A stretch of 45,458 bases of DNA from Amycolatopsis vastitatis (GTDB taxonomy: Bacteria; Actinomycetota; Actinomycetes; Mycobacteriales; Pseudonocardiaceae). The notes under the pieces are model-generated. The model was not told where the DNA came from, did not search any database, and saw only the letters and a program-made list of their open reading frames with translations. The translations under genes were made by a program, and so were the position numbers. The stretch spans positions 1 to 45,458 of the forward strand of contig NZ_NMUL01000085.1 of NCBI RefSeq assembly GCF_002234595.1, written 5' to 3'. Every line of letters begins with the position of its first letter. The stretch's first letter is position 1. Shown piece after piece: positions 38,573 through 45,458 of this stretch.

Positions 38573-39688
38573 ATGTTCAAAGACGTAAGCTCTGCCGCAC
38601 TCGAGTTCTGGCTGCGGGACCGCTACTTCGGCGCAACGATCGATATATCCAGCTCCGGAACGCCTCCCTTCCGACTGGACGAGCTGCGCACACTGCTGGG
38701 GATCGAATCAGCCGAACTGGACCAGCTGGGGTTCGAGGACAGCCCGTCAACCGGCTCGGACCGACTGCGGTCCGCGATATCCCGCCGGTACTCCATCGGC
38801 GATTCGCACAAGATCATGGTCACCCACGGATCGAGCGAAGCGCTCTTTCTGGCGATATCGGCGCTGATCACTCCCGGCGACGAGATCGTCGTGATGGAAC
38901 CAGCGTATTCCTCACTGATCTCCATTGCCCGCGCCCTCGGCGCGATCGTGCACCCTTGGCGTCTCGATTACAGCGGTGACGGCGCCGACCTGGCCGGCCT
39001 GGAGAAGATCGTCTCCGGCCACACTCGCGCCATCATAGTCAACTTTCCCCACAACCCGACCGGCCAAAGCCTGCAATTGGAGCAGTTCCTGCACTTGATG
39101 AATTTCGTCAACAAGTCGGGCTGCTACCTCCTCTGGGACGGCGCTTTTTCGGAACTCGTTCACGACAGCGCTCCGCTCCCCGACCCGACCAACCACGTCG
39201 AACGCTCGATGTCGTTCGGCACTCTTTCGAAGAGCTACGGACTCCCTGGTCTGAGGATAGGGTGGTGCATTGCCGAAGCGCCGATAATAGACGACATGGT
39301 ACGACTTCGTGACTACGTGACACTGAGCTGTTCCCCGATCGCCGAGCACCTGGCGTCCAGAGTACTGGAGCACGGAGATGTCGTGGTGCGCGATCGCGTG
39401 GCCAACGCACAGCGAAACCGCAGCACGCTTCTCGAATGGGCGGCCGGCAATGCACATTCGGTCCAACTCGAACTGGGCTCGGGAGGTGTCACGATCTTTC
39501 CGGAGATCGACGTACCCGACACGCGGGCGATGTGCGAGGAACTCTACGACCGGCATCGCGTCTTGGTGGTCCCGGGCGACTGCTTCGGCGCCGGCAACCG
39601 AGTCCGCATCGGATACGGCGGCTCCACGGAAGAGTTGAAGCGGGGACTCGGCCATATCTCCGACCACCTTCGGCAACGGCGCCGGTAG
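38573..39688 (+). CDS. PLP-dependent capreomycidine synthase, VioD-like
   Basis: The 371-residue fold-type I PLP enzyme resembles VioD and OrfR, which dehydrate and cyclise 3-hydroxyarginine. Landmarks are IDISSSGTPPFRLDELR (23-39), VTHGSSEALFLAISAL (83-98), NFPHNPTGQSL (157-167), WDGAFSELV with Asp189, and the PLP lysine in SFGTLSKSYGLPGLRIGWC (Lys220). Following a VioC-like hydroxylase gene by 4 bp, it is predicted to give (2S,3R)-capreomycidine for the A-PCP protein with the acidic pocket. A related role in streptolidine or enduracididine formation is possible but would need further genes that are not seen. It is the last gene of the operon; a hairpin follows about 80 bp downstream. Confidence 0.88.
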   Translation: MFKDVSSAALEFWLRDRYFGATIDISSSGTPPFRLDELRTLLGIESAELDQLGFEDSPSTGSDRLRSAISRRYSIGDSHKIMVTHGSSEALFLAISALITPGDEIVVMEPAYSSLISIARALGAIVHPWRLDYSGDGADLAGLEKIVSGHTRAIIVNFPHNPTGQSLQLEQFLHLMNFVNKSGCYLLWDGAFSELVHDSAPLPDPTNHVERSMSFGTLSKSYGLPGLRIGWCIAEAPIIDDMVRLRDYVTLSCSPIAEHLASRVLEHGDVVVRDRVANAQRNRSTLLEWAAGNAHSVQLELGSGGVTIFPEIDVPDTRAMCEELYDRHRVLVVPGDCFGAGNRVRIGYGGSTEELKRGLGHISDHLRQRRR

Positions 39689-39768
39689 GCAAGCTCTGCG
39701 CACGCAGGACAGGAGAACGCCCACGAGCGCGGCCGCGTGGCCACCGGTGTTCCCGACAGCCGTCAGCG

Positions 39769-39794
39769 GGTGGCGGTGCGGCGGCACCGTCACC
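39769..39794 (+). terminator. Candidate terminator hairpin after the main operon
   Basis: GGTGGCGGTGC, loop GGCG, GCACCGTCACC form an 11-bp stem with one G-U pair, 80 bp after the aminotransferase stop. There is no U-tract, as is common for actinomycete hairpin terminators. The surrounding stretch, 39689-39916, holds no convincing gene. Confidence 0.5.
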
Positions 39795-39916
39795 AAGGAC
39801 GTCCGAGAGGTCCTGATTCTCCGGCGAATTCCCCTTGTCACCACAGAGTTTGCAGGGAACGCCCCGAGGCCGCTGATGCGGCTTTGTGGGATCTGCAATA
39901 ATCGAGCAATGCGCAC

Positions 39917-40570
39917 CTATCGGGATTTGTTCCGCGCCCCGGAGTTTACGTCGTTCATTTCTTCCGATTCTTTTCCGTCCACAATGGTCGGTGAAGAGCC
40001 CGAGATGTGCCCGAGCGGTCGCGATGCCGTCCGCGGGATGATCTTGGCGGTCGCCTCAGCCGCGGCCAGCGCGACCTCAGGAAGCACGGTGGTGTACGTG
40101 TCCATCGTCACGGTGATCGACGAGTGCCGCAGCATGTTCTGCACGACCTTCATGTCCGCGCCCGCGGCGAGCGCCAGCGTCGCCGCACCATGGCGCAGAT
40201 CATGCAGCCGGATCGGCGGCAACCCGGCCTGACGAGTCAGCTCCTGGAAGCGGGCGGTGACATCGGCCGGGTGCAGCGGGCTGCAGTCAGGCTGGGTGAA
40301 CAGCAGGTCGGTGTCGACCCAGTCGCTGCCGAGCCGGGCACGAGCCGCGTCCTGATTGGCCTCATGCTGGCGCAGCACGACGACAGTGTCAGCGTCCAAG
40401 GCCACGAGCCCTTCGGACGAGGTCGTCTTCGGCGCCGACTCGCCGGTCTCCCAGCCGTACTGCACGATCTGGTTCGCCACCTCCAGCGTGGCCGAATCCA
40501 GATAAGTGTCCGAACGCCGCTGCCCGCACGCCTCCCCGCGACGGAGCCCAACGTGCGCGATCAGAGGCCA
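39917..40570 (-). pseudogene. Tyrosine recombinase (phage/ICE integrase), C-terminal relic
   Basis: The open frame runs from 40570 to the stop at 39917. It starts WPLIAHVGLRRGEACGQ, already inside the catalytic domain (the first catalytic Arg is in GLRRGEA), and continues with RLHDLRHGAATLALAAGAD, then LRHSSITVTMDTYTTVLPEV, containing the conserved HxxR, His and nucleophile Tyr. The N-terminal arm-binding and core-binding domains are absent, and a stop codon (40573-40571) precedes the homologous region. A short segment after GEACG is also scrambled (QRRSDTY). The relic probably marks the edge of an integrated element next to the cluster. No tRNA or att duplication was found. Confidence 0.8.
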
Positions 40571-40574
40571 TCAA

Positions 40575-40765
40575 GAACTTCGCGCCCGCGATGGCCCAGG
40601 CCGCGAACGCTGTGCACGCGTTGCTCGGCGTGCGGCAGGAGGTTCAGCAGCACCTGTTCGCGGGGCTCGCCGCGGACATCACTGGACTGGCGGGAATGTA
40701 TCTGCCCCCTCCTGCGGACCGAGCTGGGCAAGGTCGCCACCGGCCTCGGCCGGGTCGTCCGGTAG
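40575..40765 (+). pseudogene. Unrecognised gene, C-terminal fragment with frameshift
   Basis: Right next to the integrase break, plus-strand coding-like sequence reads NFAPAMAQAANAVHALLGVR, then QEVQQHLFAGLAADITGLAG and MYLPP. A shift near 40706 into LLRTELGKVATGLGRVVR restores a sensible ending at 40765. It has no start codon in a proper context and looks like the tail of a larger gene cut by the same event that truncated the integrase. I do not recognise the family. Confidence 0.4.
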
Positions 40766-43700
40766 TCACGACTCGTCGTGGTGATGGTGGAGGTCGCTCA
40801 AGTCCACCCCCTGGCGGAGCAGCAGGCTGACGATCGTCCGGGTTCGGTCGCAGACCAGGATGTCGCTGCCGTGATGGTGGCTGGCGAGGACCACGTGCCG
40901 AATGCTGTCTTCGTTGTGGGTAAGGGTCCAGTACGACGGCTCGGTGCGCGCCCACGCTTCGAGGGCGGCCAGGCTGGTCGTGGGGTGGTCTGGAGCGATC
41001 GACGCAAGGTGCGTGAGGACGCGGTCGGCGGCTCCCTGCAGTTTAGTATGGGTCAACATGTCCCGCAGCCGTCGCACTGCCCAGTCGGCATCGAAGACTC
41101 CGGAGGAGAACCACCATCCGAACCCGCGTAGTTCCGAAGGGTCTCCGCCTTGTTGTACCGCGGCAATGCGATGATCGAGCAACTCGGTCAACCGCGCCGC
41201 AATGTCAGGCGGCGTATCGACCAGGCCGTGCCCGATGCGTTCGAGAAGTTTGGCTCGCACGCTGGCGGGCGCGCGATCGTAGTACCTGCGCAGAAGCGAG
41301 TCGGGGCTGACGAGGTCGATATCGTCGACGCAATACCGGTGCACCAAATGCCAGCCCAGATGAGTCGCGAGGTAGAGCGATTCGTCGTCGGTCGCGTCCG
41401 GGTCGAGACGCTCGACCGCCGCGTCATACTGGTCGTGTAGTGCTGAGCACACGTCAGGATGAAGGGTGGTGTGGCCGAGGTAGCCGGTCCACGCTGCCGC
41501 CCAGGAATCACGGCTACGGGCGTCGAGCGGGAACAGGCGAGCGGCACGCGCGGCGGCCCATTCGCGATCAAGCCCGATCAGAGTCGCGAAGCGGGTACCC
41601 AAGACCCACCTCACCGATTGCGACGGCTCAGCCCTGACCTCCAGGCGCTCGTCGAGCAGCGTGAAGACGTCGGCCAGGTCGGCTTCCGGGTCAGCGCGTC
41701 GGGTCCAGATCCCCCAGTCGATCGCCGTGTTGATCGCCTCGGGGCGCACGCTGTTCATCGAGATGATCTCGGGGTGGGTTCCTCCGGCGATTTGCCGTTC
41801 CTCGTCGGCGGGTGCGGGATCTGGGTCCGCAGCGGCGTGTTGGATGAGCGTCCACACTGTGTCGTGTGCGTCCCGGAGAGGATCGGCGGCCGCGGCCATG
41901 CCGGCGCGAAGCAACCTCATCACCGATTTGCGGGCTTCGTGCCACTGCCGGGGCCCGGCGATCGGCGCATCGAGTTCCGCAACGGCTTGCTCGTCGGCCC
42001 CCACCAGCAAAGGGACGACGCCCGACCAACCCAAAGCCGTACCCTGACGTGCCGCGTTCTCCAGACCTCCGAGGACTGCGGTCACGTAGTGGGCCGGGAG
42101 TCCAACAAATGCCGCCGCCTCGGCGGAGCGCCGACCGGCGTCCTGCTCAATCGCGATCCGCAGCGGCGCGGCCAGGGACTCGTCAGTCCACCAGGCTGGA
42201 CCGTCGGTCGGCGGCTGCCAGCTCCGCACATACTCGACAAGATCGTTGGTAGACCGGGCAGCAAGGCTCCCAGCCGTGACAGGAGCCGGCGGCACAAGAG
42301 AACCCCTCCCCACTCGGTCCTGGGGATGCGGGAGGGTGGGGTCACCGAACTGGGCGACCAATGTCTCGTAGCGCCGTACCCATCGGACGGGCAACACGTC
42401 GCGCAGCAGTGCCAGGCGGTCACGCTGCCAGCGTCCTTGCCAGCCGTCACGGTCCGCTTGGGACGGAGGAACGCCCGTGTTCCGTGTGTGCATGGCGATC
42501 TGTTCGTCGAGATCGGGGCCTTCGTCGATCAGAGCCAGGAGGCGATGCAGCTCCGGCCCGGTCAGCAAGTTAGATTGCCGCTGGACGAGATCGGTGTACT
42601 CGGTCTCGACTGGGCGGCTGCGCAGGAGGTCCGGATCAAGAACGCGCGCGGCGACAAGGTCGCGTGCCTGGTGTCCGCGCTCGGCCAGCACGTACAGGGC
42701 GATGCGTTGGAAGATCGTGCTATCGCCGGCGTCCAGCGTGTCAAGCACCGCGCCGGCGCTGGCGGAGTCGTGGTCCACGAGGGCGATGGCGATGTCTCGG
42801 ACGGCGCTCACCAACGCATCGGTCGGATCGTGGCTCTCTCGCTCTGTCGTGCCTGGAATGCTGGGCCGCCACACTGTCGACCACCGGGTCCAAGCCCCCG
42901 TGGTCGGGTCGTCTTCGGCAATGAGCTGGCCGAGACGATCACGCAGGACGATTAGCAGGTCTGTACCGACCGTTGCCACCATCGCTGGCACGTACTTGCG
43001 GAGCAGTTCCGCGTGGTACCAGGTCAGCATCACATCTCCGCCGCCTCCTGATGGCACCTTTTCGAGCAGGGCGCGGAGCAGGGTCAACGCCTCTCGTACG
43101 TGACCGGCGTCCGCCAGTCGGGTCGCGAGTTTGCCGACGGCTAGCGGATCCAGGACGCCGACGCCGGTCCGGATGTCGGAGACCACGCGGGTGACCAACT
43201 GCCGGCCGTACTCGGGAGGTACCGCCAGTCCGACCGACACGATGTCGTCGTTCACGCGGGCATTCGTCGCCGTCGGAATGTTCACCGCCGCGGTCACCGC
43301 GACGTCCGGTTTGTCCGCGGCGACCCGTGCGAGGTAGGCGGACTCCGGCCACGCATCCAGCCTCATCATGCCCTCGTCGCCGTGTGGCTGCGGCGGCAGA
43401 GGGGACGAGAAGAACCCGGCGGAGACCAGCGGTTCCAGCCACTGCGGCCCAATGCCGTTGAAAAACCGGAATTGGGTAGCCGGGTCCTGGGGCAGCTTCT
43501 GCCGGACTTGATCGGTGTGCGCGACCGTCGGCTGGTCCAACGCGATGAGCGCATCTACTTGGCGCACGACCTCGACGTACCGTGACTCGAATTCTTCCAG
43601 CACGCGGTGCAGTAGACGCTCAAAGTCGTCGAAGAAGGACCGGAACGCGTCATCGAGTCCGCGCGGGGACGCAAGCCCGTCGCGATGTGCCCAGCGCGCT

Positions 43701-44047
43701 AGGTTGAATGGGCTGTCGGACCCGGCCATGTCCAACCACGTCCTGGCAACCGGTTCGCTGGGATCGATCTCCAGAACGTTCAATACCGCGAGAATGCTCG
43801 CTTCGTGCCCCGTCACACCTGGCGCGTACAACGCGCTAATCACGGCACGGAGACCGCTTTCGAGCTCCCGCAACAGGTGGCTGACCAGATGCGTCACGGT
43901 TGCCCGGGGCGGCTGCTCAGCCATCAGCTCGCACGCATCCCGGAAGAACTGTGCAGGTCCAGGGCCCAGCTGCGTCAGCCGCATAGCGACACGTTCCTGC
44001 CGCTCAGACAGGCCCGACCTAGGTTCCGGAGCGTTCGTCACGATCAA
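40766..44047 (-). CDS. Large protein of unknown function
   Basis: This uninterrupted 1093-residue frame has strong actinomycete codon bias. I do not recognise it. It is soluble, rich in leucine, alanine and acidic residues, and appears almost entirely alpha-helical, possibly repeat-like. The N-terminal part contains THLVSHLLRELESGLRAVIS (about 51-70) and FDDFERLLHRVLEEFESRYV near 139-158. Next come FFNGIGPQWLEPLVSAGFF and WPESAYLARVAADKPDVAV. I see no Walker A, DEAD-box, nuclease or TIR motif. Such large orphan proteins beside integrase relics are often accessory or defence genes, but nothing in the sequence proves this. It is divergent from the gene at 44160 across 112 bp, so they may share regulation. 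Confidence 0.75.
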   Translation of the reverse strand: MIVTNAPEPRSGLSERQERVAMRLTQLGPGPAQFFRDACELMAEQPPRATVTHLVSHLLRELESGLRAVISALYAPGVTGHEASILAVLNVLEIDPSEPVARTWLDMAGSDSPFNLARWAHRDGLASPRGLDDAFRSFFDDFERLLHRVLEEFESRYVEVVRQVDALIALDQPTVAHTDQVRQKLPQDPATQFRFFNGIGPQWLEPLVSAGFFSSPLPPQPHGDEGMMRLDAWPESAYLARVAADKPDVAVTAAVNIPTATNARVNDDIVSVGLAVPPEYGRQLVTRVVSDIRTGVGVLDPLAVGKLATRLADAGHVREALTLLRALLEKVPSGGGGDVMLTWYHAELLRKYVPAMVATVGTDLLIVLRDRLGQLIAEDDPTTGAWTRWSTVWRPSIPGTTERESHDPTDALVSAVRDIAIALVDHDSASAGAVLDTLDAGDSTIFQRIALYVLAERGHQARDLVAARVLDPDLLRSRPVETEYTDLVQRQSNLLTGPELHRLLALIDEGPDLDEQIAMHTRNTGVPPSQADRDGWQGRWQRDRLALLRDVLPVRWVRRYETLVAQFGDPTLPHPQDRVGRGSLVPPAPVTAGSLAARSTNDLVEYVRSWQPPTDGPAWWTDESLAAPLRIAIEQDAGRRSAEAAAFVGLPAHYVTAVLGGLENAARQGTALGWSGVVPLLVGADEQAVAELDAPIAGPRQWHEARKSVMRLLRAGMAAAADPLRDAHDTVWTLIQHAAADPDPAPADEERQIAGGTHPEIISMNSVRPEAINTAIDWGIWTRRADPEADLADVFTLLDERLEVRAEPSQSVRWVLGTRFATLIGLDREWAAARAARLFPLDARSRDSWAAAWTGYLGHTTLHPDVCSALHDQYDAAVERLDPDATDDESLYLATHLGWHLVHRYCVDDIDLVSPDSLLRRYYDRAPASVRAKLLERIGHGLVDTPPDIAARLTELLDHRIAAVQQGGDPSELRGFGWWFSSGVFDADWAVRRLRDMLTHTKLQGAADRVLTHLASIAPDHPTTSLAALEAWARTEPSYWTLTHNEDSIRHVVLASHHHGSDILVCDRTRTIVSLLLRQGVDLSDLHHHHDES

Positions 44048-44159
44048 TCCTTACACGGCCATCGTGCGGGGCGTGGTATCTACCAACCTGGTGTCGCAGT
44101 GCCCCGCGCGGCGACGACGCAGCGATACCCACATTTAGGTGATCTGGCAGGATTCCGCT

Positions 44160-45308
44160 ATGACGGTATTCGCCTACGACGAGGCACGTGGTGTTCTCAT
44201 TTCGACCTGGGACACCGGCGTCGGCTGCGTCGCCTCCACCCTCGCCGACCTGCCGAAGTCCGCAGAGCGTGACGCGGCGATCGGTTTGGCGTTCTGCTTG
44301 ACCGGCCTGTCGCGTCAGGTGTGGCGCACCTACACCCATCCGGCGAGCGCCGCCGACAGCTTGGAACCAAACACCGAGGGCTGGCGCCGCCAAGGCGAGC
44401 GCGAAGCCTTCGCCGAGGTAGTCACGTCACTGCGGAACCCCAACCTGCCCCACGGTGACCACATCGTGCAGTCCTACATCCTCGTCGAGGAAGCCGCACA
44501 TCGCGTCGGCCGCGCGCTCCACGTACTAGCTGATCAGGCTCTGACCGACCGCGTGGTCGCCGAAGTCGAAGACGAACTCGCCGCGGTCGAGCAAGCCGAG
44601 CGCGGCGACCTGACCGGCCGGGCAAAGCAGGCAGTGCTCCTGACACGCGCAGATGTCTCCCCCGTGCAGGTCAGCGCCGCGAACGACCTGCTGCGCCAGC
44701 ACCCCCTCGGGTCGACGGGCCTTCTCCAGGACGTCGATCCCACCGCGGCCGCAGTCGCAGCGGCCCACTGGCTGCAGGCCGCCGCAGAGGTCGCCTCCGA
44801 AGCAGCGGACTGTCACCCCACCCAGGTAGTGCTCGAAGCGGACAACATCGAAGCACTTGCCGTCGAAACACCCACCCTGGTCCTGGAACGGCTTGACGCC
44901 GGCGAGACCCCCCGGGGAGTCGTCACCGACCTGATCAAAACGGCGATGACCGCAGCCGAAGGCAGACTCGCCGACCCCGATGCGCTGGTGCACCAGATCG
45001 AGGAGGCGAAGCAGAAGGCGCAGCGGTTCGGCCCAGGCGACGAAGAGCTGCTCGCCGGCCTGATGCCGCGCGTCACACCGCTGGACCCGATGCGTCCCGC
45101 ACACGACCTGCTAGAAGACCTGCTCGACGGGATCCGCGGCAGCTGGCTGCTCTACCGCGAGTGCGCCGAGTACGACGATGACGACCTCGAAGACTTCACC
45201 GACGACGAACCCGAAGACAACGACGAAGACCTTGACGATCACATCGACACCGCGTTCTTCGAGGCCGTCCGGACAGAAGCGACAGAACACCAAGGGCAAC
45301 TACTCTAA
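44160..45308 (+). CDS. Hypothetical protein with acidic C-terminal tail
   Basis: From ATG 44160 (GGCAGGA upstream) the protein has 382 residues; an in-frame GTG at 44139 would add seven. I recognise no family. The first 100 residues (FAYDEARGVLISTWDTGVG) may form a small mixed domain. Residues about 110-330 look helical, including EVEDELAAVEQAERGD and HQIEEAKQKAQRFGPGDEE, with coiled-coil character. The last 45 residues are extremely acidic, with YDDDDLEDFTDDEPEDNDED. Acidic tails often mediate protein contacts or mimic DNA. It is divergent from the 1093-residue gene and in line with the partial gene that follows. Confidence 0.75.
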   Translation: MTVFAYDEARGVLISTWDTGVGCVASTLADLPKSAERDAAIGLAFCLTGLSRQVWRTYTHPASAADSLEPNTEGWRRQGEREAFAEVVTSLRNPNLPHGDHIVQSYILVEEAAHRVGRALHVLADQALTDRVVAEVEDELAAVEQAERGDLTGRAKQAVLLTRADVSPVQVSAANDLLRQHPLGSTGLLQDVDPTAAAVAAAHWLQAAAEVASEAADCHPTQVVLEADNIEALAVETPTLVLERLDAGETPRGVVTDLIKTAMTAAEGRLADPDALVHQIEEAKQKAQRFGPGDEELLAGLMPRVTPLDPMRPAHDLLEDLLDGIRGSWLLYRECAEYDDDDLEDFTDDEPEDNDEDLDDHIDTAFFEAVRTEATEHQGQLL

Positions 45309-45323
45309 GTAACGAGCCCGCCG

Positions 45324-45458
45324 GTGAGCGACCCAGCCGGATGGCCTCACCGCCGTGACGGTGACGGCGCGCCACCAGAACTTGTCGGAGTGTCGTGGCA
45401 TCCTGCGGCAATGCAGAAGGAGCAACTGCTCGAGTACGCCGAAGAACTGGCCATCCGT
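45324..45458 (+). CDS. Start of an unrecognised gene, cut by the window end
   Basis: Fifteen bases after the preceding stop, a GTG at 45324 opens a frame (SDPAGWPHRRDGDGAPPELV) that continues through an internal ATG at 45411 (MQKEQLLEYAEELAIR) to the last base. The true start may be either codon. Too little is present to name a family. Its position suggests an operon with the acidic-tail protein. Confidence 0.45.
   Translation, partial: MSDPAGWPHRRDGDGAPPELVGVSWHPAAMQKEQLLEYAEELAIR

Noticed and set aside
37561..39688. Tuberactinomycin (viomycin or capreomycin) cluster
   Set aside because: The capreomycidine pair is present, but genes for diaminopropionate supply, ureidoalanine formation and the matching NRPS modules are not. 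The carbamoyltransferase is of the NodU type instead.
40007..40765. 252-residue plus-strand frame over the integrase relic
   Set aside because: Most of it is antisense to recognisable tyrosine-recombinase sequence. Only its last 20 or so residues match the separate gene fragment reported at 40575-40765.
1..45458. CRISPR arrays, rRNA or tRNA genes, replication origins
   Set aside because: I saw no regularly spaced repeats, no tRNA-like cloverleaf with a CCA or TTCGA arm, and no DnaA-box clusters.

Overview
The window is high-GC actinomycete DNA, most like Pseudonocardiales (Amycolatopsis-type relatives). The codon bias is GC-rich, GTG and TTG starts are common, coding overlaps of the ATGA/GTGA/TTGA kind occur throughout, and rare TTA codons appear only in a few biosynthetic genes. 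Most of it (about 5.6-39.7 kb) is one nonribosomal-peptide biosynthetic gene cluster. Debris of mobile DNA lies at the left edge, inside the cluster and at the right edge.

Left flank (0-5.6 kb): a frameshifted transposase inside an IS-like element with 14-bp inverted repeats; an intact APS kinase (cysC) preceded by a frameshifted relic of the CysN half of an ancestral CysN-CysC fusion; a flavoprotein fused to a TTC38-like repeat domain; and a divergent Rrf2 regulator.

Cluster core. A ParB/StrR-like pathway regulator (5.96 kb) is followed by a three-gene operon: an EgtD-like amino acid N-alpha-methyltransferase with an altered pocket, a P450-adenylation-PCP fusion, and an alpha/beta hydrolase. 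This set is predicted to make a free, oxidised amino acid, perhaps as its trimethyl betaine. Next come a 319-bp IS481 relic with a perfect target duplication, a sulfotransferase and MFS exporter on the minus strand, a LysR regulator and second exporter on the plus strand, and a P450/FkbM pair on the minus strand. A tightly coupled 20-kb plus-strand operon (19.35-39.69 kb) then encodes a cobalamin radical-SAM enzyme of the PhpK type, four NRPS proteins (dead A-T-C; A-T-C; A-T; C-A-T), a NodU-type O-carbamoyltransferase, a type II thioesterase, an FkbM methyltransferase, a P450, a Rieske oxygenase, a VioC-like arginine beta-hydroxylase and a VioD-like capreomycidine synthase.

Reading the genes together (inference): arginine is 3-hydroxylated and cyclised to capreomycidine. 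NRPS specificity codes read by eye suggest X - Gln-like - basic residue (capreomycidine) - Phe-like, where X must be loaded in trans because its own A domain is degenerate. Tailoring would include C-methylation, hydroxylations, O-methylation, carbamoylation and possibly sulfation. A carbamoyltransferase, Rieske oxygenase, APS kinase and sulfotransferase around an arginine-derived cyclic guanidine recall the enzyme classes of saxitoxin pathways, here placed on an NRPS scaffold. I do not recognise a known product.

Right flank (39.7-45.5 kb): a hairpin after the operon, a C-terminal integrase relic abutting another gene fragment, then two large divergent genes of unknown function and the start of a third.
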